Assembly: GCA_017473775.1 (NCBI GenBank)
Contig: JAFUJH010000013.1
Span: 1-64,000, forward strand
Source: Ruminococcus sp.
Lineage (GTDB): Bacteria; Bacillota; Clostridia; Oscillospirales; Acutalibacteraceae
DNA: 64,000 nucleotides
Direction: 5' to 3'
Positions 34,237 through 43,402 of the stretch are shown piece after piece. The position numbers and the translations under genes were made by a program. Below the pieces are notes generated by a model. That model ran no database searches. It had not been told where the DNA came from and worked only from the letters and a program-made list of their open reading frames with translations. Each line of letters opens with the position of its first letter. Within the stretch, counting starts at the first letter, position 1.

Positions 34237-34268
34237 AAACGCACGGCAACAAACCGTGCGTTTAATTT
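34237..34268. terminator. Bidirectional terminator between XRE and PBP genes
   Basis: AAACGCACGG (34237-34246) pairs perfectly with CCGTGCGTTT (34254-34263); A-rich before and T-rich after. Confidence 0.88.
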
Positions 34269-34283
34269 TTATATGGAATTATA

Positions 34284-35624
34284 TTACCCCTCAAAGCCTA
34301 AGGACTTTGCACTTTCTATCATAGCTGTGCGTGCAATGGGGCCTGCGGTGTAGAAGCCGTAACCGCCTTCTTCTACTACAACTGCAAAGGCAAGGGGATA
34401 ATCCTCGTCGGTGCTGTAACCTACCATCCAGGCGTTGGGCTCTTTGCCCTCGCCTACCTCGGCGGTACCTGTTTTGGCACCGACTGTCAATCCGCCGAAC
34501 ATAGTGTCACCGTAATGGTCGGTGATGGTATACCGCATAATGTCCTGCATACGGGAAGCTGTATCGGCACTCATAAGTCTGCCTGTGCCTCCTGAGTAGA
34601 CTCCGTCGATATAGGTGGGGAGCTTTGCGTCTCCGCCGTTGGCGATTGCTCCGCAGAGGATTGCCATCTGGGCAGGATTCACCATATCTGTGTACTGTCC
34701 TACACCTGACCAGGCAAGCTGATTGCCGTTTGCGTCCTCTACATCAAAGTGACCCTGTGCTGTTTTGATTCCGCTGACATTGTAGCTTTTGGTAATGCCG
34801 AGCTTTTCTGACACGCTCTGCATCTTATCTGCACCCACCTGTGTGGCGGCATCCGCAAAAGCAATGTTGCAGGACCATGCAAAGGCTTGTGACAGATTCA
34901 TTGTGCCGTGATTCTCAAGACAGGTTACATCGTCTCCGTCAAATTCCTTTTTACCCTCGCAGGTGAAGGTCATATTCTCAGCATCTGCGTCACTTTCAAG
35001 CAGTGCCACAGTTGTGATTATCTTATAAATTGAGCCGGGTGAGTAGGTACTGGAGATTGCATTGTTAAGGTATGCACCCTCGGGGATGGTATCGGGTACA
35101 TTCTGAGGGTCGTATGCAGGGGTGCTGACCATACACAGCACCTCACCTGTTTTGTAGTTATACACAAAGCAGGCGCCCTTGTAGCCGCCGAAGGCTTCGT
35201 ACACCTTTGCACACACCTCAGCGTCCAAGGTAAGCTTCATATTACCTGTAGACTTGAGGCTTTCAGGCAAGCCGTAGCCGAAGACGGCACTATGCCCTAC
35301 AAGCTGTGCTCTGTACCTTGTCTGCACTGCTGTTGCAATGTTATAGGAGCCGTCCCCCACTGCGTGGAGTGTACCCAGACGCATATTATAGCTGTCACTG
35401 TACAATCTCTGTCCGTCCTGAGAGTACGCAAGAGCCACCTTGTTGCGGTCATATATTGTGCCTGCAGAGGTCAGTCCCTTACCTGATGACAGGTACTGGT
35501 TATAGGTCTGACTTGCCCACAGGCTGTTCTCTGTAATGTATCGGAAGCATAGAAATCCAAGCCCAAGCAAAAAGCTGAGAGCCAGTATCAGTGATATTAT
35601 GCTTCGTGACATAGTTCTTTTCAT
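34284..35624 (-). CDS. Class B penicillin-binding protein (transpeptidase)
   Basis: A 446-residue protein with an N-terminal membrane helix (10-32), a short pedestal and a transpeptidase domain with SPGSIYK (SxxK), SWSCN (SxN) and AKTGTAE (KTG). It crosslinks peptidoglycan outside the membrane. Small for a class B PBP, it resembles the PbpA/FtsI type that pairs with a SEDS glycosyltransferase. That partner is encoded 21 bp upstream, so the two likely form one synthase. AAAGGA precedes ATG 35624. Confidence 0.92.
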   Translation of the reverse strand: MKRTMSRSIISLILALSFLLGLGFLCFRYITENSLWASQTYNQYLSSGKGLTSAGTIYDRNKVALAYSQDGQRLYSDSYNMRLGTLHAVGDGSYNIATAVQTRYRAQLVGHSAVFGYGLPESLKSTGNMKLTLDAEVCAKVYEAFGGYKGACFVYNYKTGEVLCMVSTPAYDPQNVPDTIPEGAYLNNAISSTYSPGSIYKIITTVALLESDADAENMTFTCEGKKEFDGDDVTCLENHGTMNLSQAFAWSCNIAFADAATQVGADKMQSVSEKLGITKSYNVSGIKTAQGHFDVEDANGNQLAWSGVGQYTDMVNPAQMAILCGAIANGGDAKLPTYIDGVYSGGTGRLMSADTASRMQDIMRYTITDHYGDTMFGGLTVGAKTGTAEVGEGKEPNAWMVGYSTDEDYPLAFAVVVEEGGYGFYTAGPIARTAMIESAKSLGFEG

Positions 35625-35645
35625 AATAATTCCTTTTCCGAATAA

Positions 35646-37325
35646 TCAGGCGTTGCCTGTAAGCTTTGACTTGGAGTATGTCCGCTCGTCTGCCGCCTTG
35701 ATAAAAGCGAGCATTCCCCAACAGGACAGCATACTTGAGCCGCCTGCACTGATGAAGGGCAGGGTTACTCCTGTAAGCGGCAGTATATCCGTACAGCCAA
35801 AGATATTAAGTGCTGTCTGCGTAAGCATCATAGAGGCGGCACAGCAGGCAGAAATCGAGTAGAAGGTACTGCGGCTTCGGGTTGAAATTGCACGGGAATA
35901 GACAACAAGTCCGAAGATTACAAAGGCAATCGCTAAAGCTATAATAAGTCCCATCTCCTCAGACACAATGCCAAACACAAGGTCGGTCTCCGACGCACCG
36001 TAGTAACGGAGGATTCCGTTGCCCACACCTGTGCCGAAAAGTCCTCCCGAAGAAATATAGGTAAGCACTCCCGACTGCTGATAGCCTGCGTCATAGGGGT
36101 CCTCCAGAGCGTGTCCCCAAATTGCAAAACGCTCGGCAATATAGGGCTTGAACTGGAGTATGAGCACAACCGCAAAGGCGGCACCTGCCACTGCCAGCAT
36201 AACTGTCTTATAATCTCCTGAGCGGATGATAGAAATAACAAGGAAGGTGACAAAGAATATAAGGGCTGTACCGAAGTCACCCATCAGTGCCAGTGCACCT
36301 ACACAAAGTGCAGAAAATGCAATGAACTCTATCAGATTACGCCTTGTCTGCAAATGGTCAAGTGCCGATGCACCTACGAAGATATAAGCAATCTTCACAA
36401 TCTCGGAGGGCTGAATTGACACTCCGCCGATGTAAATTCTGTTGGCGGCACCAAACTCCATCCTACCGAAGGCAAGGTTGACAGCCAAGAATCCAAGGGC
36501 GACTATCATAACCGCCATTCGCCACTTGACTATGCGGTCAGGGTTTGCAATAAACAAGAGCATAAGCATATAACCTGTAGCTCCAACCATTGCGGCAATT
36601 ATCTGAATCCACGCGTCCATTATATCCTGCTCAACCAAAAGCATTGCACCTGTGCCTGTCAGGAAAAGTGCCAGAGTCTCCAGCTCAAAGTTAAGGCGTT
36701 GGAACACTCCCCTTGAAAAGGCATACAGCACCCAAGAGAAAAGAATCATAGCACCGCAAACCTCAAAGGCAGGCAGTCGCAGTTCTCCGTAGGTGATGCA
36801 TATTTCCACCGCCATAAACAGGTAGAACAGATTGACAAGTATCAAAAGCAAGGGTGCTGATACACTGGGCTTTGAGGATACGCGGGAGAAAAACCAGTGA
36901 TGGCGGATATCCCCGTCAAACTCGTCTGCACGGCGAAGTGCCAGTGTTGTAGAGCCAATCTGAATCTCATCGTCAAGGGACACCCTGTGTCTTGAGTGCA
37001 CGGGTCTGCCGTTAACTTTAGTACCCGACTTTGAGCCTACATCAGACACAAACCAGCCCTCACGGCGTCTGAGTAACACACAGTGGTTTCTGGAGACTGT
37101 GGGGTCCTCGATAACAATATCACTGCCCTTACTTCTGCCTATGGAATTCTCCCAACAAATAACAGGAATCTTTTCTCTGATGGTTTTATTATATAGCATC
37201 ACAAGGGGGGATTCCTGACGCTTCTGACGACGCATTGAGCCAAAGCACTGGTAAATTATAAAAACAGCATAGATTGCAAGCAGGATACGAAGTCCCACCA
37301 CTGCAATATCTGCAAAAAATTGCAT
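35646..37325 (-). CDS. FHA domain fused to an FtsW/RodA/SpoVE (SEDS) protein
   Basis: 559 residues from ATG 37325, chosen for the AAGGCGG site nine bases before it. One transmembrane helix (about 4-28) precedes a forkhead-associated domain (about 53-132) with GRSKGSD (63-69), SRNH (78-81) and VNGRPV; this binds phosphothreonine. The rest (about 150-550) is a SEDS polytopic glycosyltransferase with QPSEIVKIAYI, GDFGTALIFF, the long extracellular loop before QQSGVLTYISSGGLFGTGVG, and ends in FISAGGSSML. The fusion implies that peptidoglycan polymerisation by this SEDS-PBP pair is steered by a Ser/Thr kinase (PASTA-kinase type). No kinase gene lies in the window. Confidence 0.92.
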   Translation of the reverse strand: MQFFADIAVVGLRILLAIYAVFIIYQCFGSMRRQKRQESPLVMLYNKTIREKIPVICWENSIGRSKGSDIVIEDPTVSRNHCVLLRRREGWFVSDVGSKSGTKVNGRPVHSRHRVSLDDEIQIGSTTLALRRADEFDGDIRHHWFFSRVSSKPSVSAPLLLILVNLFYLFMAVEICITYGELRLPAFEVCGAMILFSWVLYAFSRGVFQRLNFELETLALFLTGTGAMLLVEQDIMDAWIQIIAAMVGATGYMLMLLFIANPDRIVKWRMAVMIVALGFLAVNLAFGRMEFGAANRIYIGGVSIQPSEIVKIAYIFVGASALDHLQTRRNLIEFIAFSALCVGALALMGDFGTALIFFVTFLVISIIRSGDYKTVMLAVAGAAFAVVLILQFKPYIAERFAIWGHALEDPYDAGYQQSGVLTYISSGGLFGTGVGNGILRYYGASETDLVFGIVSEEMGLIIALAIAFVIFGLVVYSRAISTRSRSTFYSISACCAASMMLTQTALNIFGCTDILPLTGVTLPFISAGGSSMLSCWGMLAFIKAADERTYSKSKLTGNA

Positions 37326-37524
37326 CAGTACACACCGCCTTTCTTGTTGTCTTTGTTTCACCATAGAGGAACGGAACATCGTGGCAACCTCCCCTACGGT
37401 TTTGAATAAAATACTCCTACAGATATATTATTACCTGCAAATTCACAAGTCAATAAACAATCTTGTAATATTAATCCGCAGTGTAAACAACCTGTGTACA
37501 AAGTGTTTACATCGTGATAAAAGC

Positions 37525-37557
37525 CAAAACTCCGCCTGCGAATACCACAGACGGAGT
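37525..37557 (-). terminator. Terminator of glmS
   Basis: Minus strand ACTCCGTCTG pairs with CAGGCGGAGT (37529-37557, one G-U), followed by four T. Confidence 0.8.
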
Positions 37558-37566
37558 ATTATATTA

Positions 37567-39393
37567 TTACTCAACAGTAACAGATTTTGCAAGGTTTCTG
37601 GGCTTATCTACATCGTTACCACGCTTATAAGATGTGTAGTAAGCCAGAAGCTGCAGAGGAACAGCCGCAAGCATCGGCATTAAGCTCTCCTCAATCTTGG
37701 GCACGCGGATGATATAATCAGCCACATCTGCACCAATCTGTGCCTCCTCGTCACACACAACGATAACCATTGCACCTCTTGCCTTAACCTCTTTGATATT
37801 GCTTACTGTCTTGTCAAGGAGTGAGTTCTGAGTAGCAACAGCAATAACAGGCATACCGTCTGTAATAAGAGAGATTGTGCCGTGCTTCAGCTCACCTGCG
37901 GCATATGCCTCAGAGTGAATGTAGGAAATCTCTTTAAGCTTCAGTGAGCCTTCCATAGACAGTGCATAGTCAAGACCCCTGCCGATGTAGAGCAGATTTT
38001 CTGCTTCAAGAAGCTGTGTTGCAATATCGTTGCAGACATCATCCACATCAGCGATAGTTTTCTCAAGATATACGGGAACAGAAGCGAGAACCCCTGTAAG
38101 TCTGCGGCACTCGTCCTCAGTAATCTGACCCTTAGAGAGAGCCATCTTGAAGCCAAGCAGATACATAACAGCAATCTGCACCATATATGCCTTGGTGGAT
38201 GCAACTGCAATCTCGGGGCCTGCGTGAGTGTAGATAAGCATATCTGCTTCTCTTGCAATGGAACTGCCCTTTGCGTTAACAATAGCAAGGGTCTTTGCAC
38301 CCATACTCTTTGCAAGTCTCATAGCGGCAAGGCTGTCTGCTGTCTCGCCAGACTGGGAGATAATGATTACCAGGTCGCCCTCCTTGATAAGGGGATCACG
38401 GTAACGGAACTCAGAGGCAATATCCACAATAACGGGCACCTTTGCCATTTTCTCTATAACATACTTGCCTACCATTCCTGCGTGCATAGCAGTACCGCAG
38501 GCAACAATGTAAATCTGATTTATGTCTCGGAGGCTGTCAACTGTAATTGAACATTCCTCAAGGCAGGGAAGTCCATCAGAAATTCTGGGAGTAATTGTGG
38601 TCTTGACAGCAGTGGGCTGCTCGTGAATCTCCTTGAGCATAAAGTGCTCGTAGCCGCCCTTCTCGGCAGCCTCCTGGTTCCAATCTGCAACCTTCAGCTC
38701 CTTAACAATTGCATTACCCTCAAGGTCGCAGAAGCTGACACCTGAAAAGTCAAGATGTGCAATCTCGTCGTGCTCAAGAAGGTAATACTGATTTGTATAC
38801 TTGATAATTGCAGGAACATCGGATGCAATGAAGCTCTCACCCTCACTAACACCGACAATGAGGGGACTTTCACGCCTTACGGCAAAGAGCTCGCCTACTC
38901 TGTCTGCAAAGAGAATGCCCAGTGCAAAGGAACCCTCTACCTGAGAAAGTGTCTTTGCGATTGCCTTTATGGGGTCGCCCTCGTAGTTAAAGTCCAGAAG
39001 CTGAGCCACAACCTCGGTGTCGGTCTCGCTTACAAAGACTCTGCCCTGAGAGATAAGATACTCCTTGAGCTCTTTGTAGTTCTCGATAATTCCGTTATGT
39101 ACCAGTGTAACCTTCTCTCCGCCTTTATGGGGATGGGAGTTCACTGCAGAGGGAATTCCATGAGTAGCCCAACGGGTGTGACCGATACCTGCGTTGCCTG
39201 CAGGTACGCCCTCGGCGTTCATCTTAGCCTGCAGGTCATCAAGTCTGCCTTTTTCTTTTGCTACTTTAATTTTTCCGTCCTCAAAAACTGCGATACCTGC
39301 AGAGTCATATCCGCGGTATTCAAGCTTTCTCAGTGCATCAACCAGCACCTCGCTGCAATCCTTAGGTCCTACATATCCGACAATTCCGCACAT
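37567..39393 (-). CDS. glmS: Glutamine--fructose-6-phosphate aminotransferase (isomerizing)
   Basis: A 608-residue enzyme making glucosamine 6-phosphate, the entry to UDP-GlcNAc for wall and polysaccharide. An N-terminal Ntn glutaminase with catalytic Cys2 (MCGIVGYVGPKD) and HTRWATHG is followed by two SIS domains: CGTAMHAGMVGKYV, then SQSGETADSLAA, and STKAYMVQIAVMYLLG. The C-terminus ends NLAKSVTVE as in all GlmS. ATG 39393 follows AAGGAGC. No glmS ribozyme fits in the 90-bp leader. It is probably co-transcribed with the UDP-sugar dehydratase upstream. Confidence 0.97.
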   Translation of the reverse strand: MCGIVGYVGPKDCSEVLVDALRKLEYRGYDSAGIAVFEDGKIKVAKEKGRLDDLQAKMNAEGVPAGNAGIGHTRWATHGIPSAVNSHPHKGGEKVTLVHNGIIENYKELKEYLISQGRVFVSETDTEVVAQLLDFNYEGDPIKAIAKTLSQVEGSFALGILFADRVGELFAVRRESPLIVGVSEGESFIASDVPAIIKYTNQYYLLEHDEIAHLDFSGVSFCDLEGNAIVKELKVADWNQEAAEKGGYEHFMLKEIHEQPTAVKTTITPRISDGLPCLEECSITVDSLRDINQIYIVACGTAMHAGMVGKYVIEKMAKVPVIVDIASEFRYRDPLIKEGDLVIIISQSGETADSLAAMRLAKSMGAKTLAIVNAKGSSIAREADMLIYTHAGPEIAVASTKAYMVQIAVMYLLGFKMALSKGQITEDECRRLTGVLASVPVYLEKTIADVDDVCNDIATQLLEAENLLYIGRGLDYALSMEGSLKLKEISYIHSEAYAAGELKHGTISLITDGMPVIAVATQNSLLDKTVSNIKEVKARGAMVIVVCDEEAQIGADVADYIIRVPKIEESLMPMLAAVPLQLLAYYTSYKRGNDVDKPRNLAKSVTVE

Positions 39394-39484
39394 AAAAATG
39401 CTCCTTAAATAGTTTATAGGTCAAAGCGTCTGCAAATAAAGCAGAACGCAGTAAATATCGTAAGCTTACAAAAATCCTACAGTT

Positions 39485-41389
39485 TTACCTGTTGGTCTTG
39501 TGGTTAAAGGTGGGAACAATCTCGCTGAGCATCTCAACTACCTTGTCGCTGTCGTTATCGTCGGCAAACTTCTTTAGTCTTGACAGCTTCTCAAGCAAGT
39601 CGCTCTCGTCAATGGTAATCTGATTACCAATGAAAATCTTTTTGTTTGCTGTGGACTTGAGTCCCTCCTCGTTCATCAGAAGCTCCTCAAACAGCTTCTC
39701 GCCGGGCCGCAGTCCCGTGAACTTAATCTCCACATCCCTGTAGGGCACCTTGCCGTACATTCGGATTAAGTTCTCTGCAAGAGTTGTAATCTTCACAGGC
39801 TCGCCCATATCCAGAACGAAAATCTCGCCGCCCTGTGCCATAGCACCTGCCTGAAGCACCAGTGACACTGCCTCGGGAATGGTCATAAAGTACCTGATGA
39901 TGTCAGGATGTGTCACAGTGACGGGCTTGCCGTTTTCAATCTGGCGTCTGAACAAGGGAATAACCGAGCCGTTAGAGCCCAGAACATTACCGAATCTGGT
40001 TGTGACAAAGTCAGTCTTGTCTGCATGCTGAGCCTTGTACTGAACTATCATCTCACAAGCTCGCTTGGTAGCACCCATAACATTTGTGGGATTAACCGCC
40101 TTGTCGGTAGAAATCATAATGAACTTATCCACTAAGTACTTCTCAGCCAGTGTGGCAATATTGAAGGTACCGAAGATGTTGTTTTTGACAGCCTCCTCCG
40201 GGCTTGTTTCCATCAAAGGAACATGCTTGTGTGCCGCCGCGTGGAACACCACCTGTGGGCGATAATGAGCAAAGATTTTATCCATCTTTTCAAAGTCACG
40301 GACAGAGGCAATGAGGGTGACTACATCCACCTCGTCGCCGTGCTCAAGCATAAGCTCCTGCTGTATATCGTATGCGTTGTTTTCGTAAATATCAACTATA
40401 ATTATCTTTTTGGGATTGTAGTTTGCAATCTGGCGTACCAGCTCACTGCCTATGGAGCCGCCTCCGCCTGTGACCATAATCACCTTGCCCTCAACAAACG
40501 CCTTGGTCTGCTCCTTGTCAAAGGTGATGGGCTCTCTGCCCAGAAGGTCCTCAATACGGATATCCTTAACCTGATTGAGAAGCTGAGGGTGGCTGTCATC
40601 GAAGAGCAGCTGACTCAGATAGGGTACCATTTTAATCTTACACTGAGTCTGTGAGCAAAGTGCTAAAATCCGCTGACGGTCATCCTCTGTACAGGAGGGA
40701 ATTGCAAAAACAATAAGTGATATGCCGCTTTTCTTGCAAAGCTCCGGAATATCCGCACAGCTTCCAAGCACGGGCACACCCATAATCTTACTGCCAAGCT
40801 TGCTTCTGTCATCATCCACAAGTCCCACAGGCAGGATATTACGGGAGGGGTTGTTGGGGTCTTTCTTTGCGTTTTCGATATCGGTGAGAATCATCATAGC
40901 CGCACGGCCTGCACCAACAATGAGGGTACGCTCGTAGTTCTCTGCACGGCCTGCCTCGGTAAGGTTCACCACGGTACGCTTTGCAAACCATCGGAATCCC
41001 AGCATTGCACACAGAGACAGCACAAACTGCACTCCCAGAAGCAGAAGCGGTACTCCAGATTTGAACACATCAAAGAAATTCATAAGTGCCCCGGAAAGCC
41101 CAAAGCCTGCAGCTGCTCCCAGCACACAGCGTAAATACTCGTGCCTGCCCAGAAGCCTCCAGAAGAAGGCATACGCCCCGGAAACATACAGGGTAAAAAA
41201 GCAGAACAGAACTTGAATTGCAAGCACCAGTGTCAGTGTGGACCAGTCGATATGAAAGCTTCCAAGCCCGACCACATCCCTACCGATGTCAATCCACATA
41301 AGCAGAAGGTTTGAGAAGAAACCAATCGCAAAAATCATCAGAGCATCTGCAATCATAAGTATTATTTTTTTAGCATTGAAATCCCTCAT
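39485..41389 (-). CDS. Membrane-bound UDP-sugar 4,6-dehydratase (CapD/WbpM/PglF/EpsC type)
   Basis: 634 residues from ATG 41389, chosen because GGAG lies six bases ahead; the ATG at 41413 has no site. Four N-terminal transmembrane helices (about 10-130), a CoA-binding-like Rossmann segment (TLIVGAGRAAMMIL) and a C-terminal dehydratase domain with VTGGGGSIGSELVRQ, AAHKHVPLMET and STDKAVNPTNVMGATK, where Met replaces the usual active-site Tyr as in PglF and WbpM. It likely converts UDP-GlcNAc to the 4-keto-6-deoxy sugar, the root of bacillosamine, QuiNAc or D-FucNAc. It is divergent from the initiating sugar transferase, whose usual substrates fit this product. Confidence 0.92.
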   Translation of the reverse strand: MRDFNAKKIILMIADALMIFAIGFFSNLLLMWIDIGRDVVGLGSFHIDWSTLTLVLAIQVLFCFFTLYVSGAYAFFWRLLGRHEYLRCVLGAAAGFGLSGALMNFFDVFKSGVPLLLLGVQFVLSLCAMLGFRWFAKRTVVNLTEAGRAENYERTLIVGAGRAAMMILTDIENAKKDPNNPSRNILPVGLVDDDRSKLGSKIMGVPVLGSCADIPELCKKSGISLIVFAIPSCTEDDRQRILALCSQTQCKIKMVPYLSQLLFDDSHPQLLNQVKDIRIEDLLGREPITFDKEQTKAFVEGKVIMVTGGGGSIGSELVRQIANYNPKKIIIVDIYENNAYDIQQELMLEHGDEVDVVTLIASVRDFEKMDKIFAHYRPQVVFHAAAHKHVPLMETSPEEAVKNNIFGTFNIATLAEKYLVDKFIMISTDKAVNPTNVMGATKRACEMIVQYKAQHADKTDFVTTRFGNVLGSNGSVIPLFRRQIENGKPVTVTHPDIIRYFMTIPEAVSLVLQAGAMAQGGEIFVLDMGEPVKITTLAENLIRMYGKVPYRDVEIKFTGLRPGEKLFEELLMNEEGLKSTANKKIFIGNQITIDESDLLEKLSRLKKFADDNDSDKVVEMLSEIVPTFNHKTNR

Positions 41390-41469
41390 AATCCGCTCCA
41401 CTTTGAACAACATTTATTGCATACAAGTTATCTGAAAAAGCACGCACCATTTCACAATAACTCATTGAA

Positions 41470-41498
41470 ATTATAATACAAAGTTACCCAAAAGTCAA
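41470..41498 (-). promoter_or_regulatory. Promoter of dehydratase-glmS
   Basis: Minus strand TTGACT (41493-41498), 17 bp, TATAAT (41470-41475). Confidence 0.75.
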
Positions 41499-41621
41499 CA
41501 ATTCCTGCACTAACTTTGTGCATATTTTGCATAAACCCCTTATTATTTTATCCGGACTCTTGGACTCGCGGGTTTTGTCACGGGATTATATGTGTAATTA
41601 TTACTTTTTATACAAATATAA

Positions 41622-41649
41622 TTGATTTTTCTTGTATTTATGATATAAT
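41622..41649 (+). promoter_or_regulatory. Promoter of the plus-strand polysaccharide cluster
   Basis: TTGATT (41622-41627), 16 bp, TATAAT (41644-41649), 75 bp before the first gene. A small TCCG/CGGA hairpin sits in the leader near 41690. The rest of the 335-bp divergent gap holds no gene I can see. Confidence 0.6.
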
Positions 41650-41724
41650 CATTTTGTTATAATAGGTTAATAATGTGTCAGTGCGTCCGCAAGTCGGAGC
41701 AAGTGTATATTAAGGAGAGATAAA

Positions 41725-42390
41725 ATGTACTCATTTATCAAGCGAGCATCAGACATAATAATATCTCTGTTGGCTCTTATCATCCTTTCGCCTGTAATGC
41801 TTATTACCGCCATTGCCATCAAAATTGAATCCAAAGGTCCTGTTATTTTCAAGCAGGAAAGATTAGGCAAAAACGGCAAGGTGTTCAAAATCTACAAGTT
41901 CCGCAGTATGTGCGTAGGTGCTGAGCATACAGGCTCAGGCGTATACTCAGGCAAGTCTGACGCACGAGTTACAAAAGTCGGCAGGTTCATCCGTGCCACC
42001 AGCATCGACGAGCTGCCTCAGCTTGTAAATATCCTCAAGGGTGATATGAGCCTTATAGGTCCCAGACCTCCCCTTACATATCATCCCTGGACAGTGGACA
42101 AATACACCGCTGAGCAGTTCCGTATGTTCTCTGTTCGTCCCGGCGTTACAGGCTGGGCTCAGATAAACGGCAGAAAAGATGTAGAATGGAACAGAAGGAT
42201 AGAACTCAATGTCTGGTACACTGAGAATGTATCCTTCCTTCTGGATATGAAGATTTTCTTCATATCAATATTTAAGGTGTTCACAAACGCTGATAACGAA
42301 AACACCAAGGAAACCGCAGCACAAGCTCAGCAGGAAAAATCAGCCGCTGATGCTCATGACAATGCCTTCGCAGATACATCTGCACGATAA
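41725..42390 (+). CDS. Initiating phosphoglycosyltransferase (bacterial sugar transferase)
   Basis: A 221-residue monotopic membrane enzyme that transfers a sugar-1-phosphate to undecaprenyl phosphate, starting a repeat unit. N-terminal re-entrant helix (about 9-32), then GPVIFKQERLGKNGKVFKIYKFRSM, the catalytic DE in TSIDELPQLVNILKGDMSLIGPRPP and PGVTGWAQINGR: the complete PglC/WcaJ-core signature. A disordered Ala/Gln-rich tail (195-221) is unusual. AAGGAGAG precedes ATG 41725. The sugar may be the product of the divergent 4,6-dehydratase pathway. Confidence 0.94.
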   Translation: MYSFIKRASDIIISLLALIILSPVMLITAIAIKIESKGPVIFKQERLGKNGKVFKIYKFRSMCVGAEHTGSGVYSGKSDARVTKVGRFIRATSIDELPQLVNILKGDMSLIGPRPPLTYHPWTVDKYTAEQFRMFSVRPGVTGWAQINGRKDVEWNRRIELNVWYTENVSFLLDMKIFFISIFKVFTNADNENTKETAAQAQQEKSAADAHDNAFADTSAR

Positions 42391-42460
42391 AGCTGCATAC
42401 TTACACCACTTTACCCGTAAAATAAACTATCAACATCACACACAACAGGAAGGCAAGACT

Positions 42461-43381
42461 ATGAAACTACTTCTGACCGGTGCCGCAAAGTACACAGAGG
42501 AACAGCTCCATATTCTCAAGGCAAAAGGCTTTGAGATAACCTTCGTACAGAATGAGCTGGAGAAGCTGGATATTGACTGCTCTCAGTTCGATGCTGTAGT
42601 ATGCAACAATCTGTTCCTGCACAATCCTCCCGAGGAGTTCACAAACTTAAAGGCTGTCCAGCTGACAAGCGTAGGCTTTGACCGTGTACCCGTGGGATAC
42701 TTTGCCTCAAAGGGCATTGCACTTTTCAACGCAAGAGGAGTATACAGTGCCCCTATGGCTGAATGGGTCGTGCTGAAAATTCTTGAAATATACAAAAGCT
42801 CCGCTCAGTTTTATGCTCAACAGAAGAAGAAAATCTGGCAGAAGCACAGAGACCTTCTGGAGCTGACAGACAAACGAATCCTCATTGTAGGAGCAGGCTC
42901 CGTGGGCACTGAGTGTGCAAAACGGCTTCACGCCTTTGGTGCAAAGATACTGGCGGCAGATATATACGACAAGGGCTGTGAATATATTGACGAGTTCCAC
43001 CCTATGGAGGAGCTCTCTGATATACTGCCCACAGCAGATGTGGTGGTGCTCACACTGCCCCTCACAGAAAAAACAAAGGGACTCTTTGACAAAGAGACCC
43101 TCTCACTTATGAAAGACGACAGCGTACTTGTGAATGTCTCCCGCGGGCCTATCATTGACGAGGAATCCCTCTCTGATATACTTGCTGAGGGTAAGTTCCT
43201 TGGAGTGGCACTTGATGTGTTTGAGGAGGAGCCTCTGTCCCAGGCAAGCCCCTTATGGTCAAACCCCAGGGTTATCATCACACCACATAACAGCTTTGTG
43301 TCCGACGGCAACACAAGCAGGCTGTTCAGTCTTATATGCCGCAATCTTGCGGAATTTGACTTTGGCAAAACAACTCAATAA
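42461..43381 (+). CDS. D-isomer-specific 2-hydroxyacid dehydrogenase
   Basis: 306 residues from ATG 42461 (AGGAAGG upstream; the longer frame overlaps the previous gene). NAD-binding Rossmann domain with RILIVGAGSVGTECAKRL, the substrate Arg in VNVSRGPIIDEESL, Glu in DVFEEEPL and the catalytic His in ITPHNSF. It interconverts a 2-keto acid and a D-2-hydroxy acid; the substrate is unknown. It sits between a sugar transferase and D-Ala-D-Ala ligase, 22 bp before the latter. Confidence 0.88.
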   Translation: MKLLLTGAAKYTEEQLHILKAKGFEITFVQNELEKLDIDCSQFDAVVCNNLFLHNPPEEFTNLKAVQLTSVGFDRVPVGYFASKGIALFNARGVYSAPMAEWVVLKILEIYKSSAQFYAQQKKKIWQKHRDLLELTDKRILIVGAGSVGTECAKRLHAFGAKILAADIYDKGCEYIDEFHPMEELSDILPTADVVVLTLPLTEKTKGLFDKETLSLMKDDSVLVNVSRGPIIDEESLSDILAEGKFLGVALDVFEEEPLSQASPLWSNPRVIITPHNSFVSDGNTSRLFSLICRNLAEFDFGKTTQ

Positions 43382-43402
43382 ACATATACAGGAAGGTTAT
43401 TT

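Noticed and set aside
39394..39484. glmS ribozyme upstream of glmS
   Set aside because: The gap is only about 90 bp and contains no recognisable ribozyme core; a plain AAGGAGC leader is seen.
41390..41724. RfaH/ops-like antitermination element before the polysaccharide cluster
   Set aside because: No ops-like sequence or conserved leader could be recognised; only promoters and a tiny hairpin are visible.
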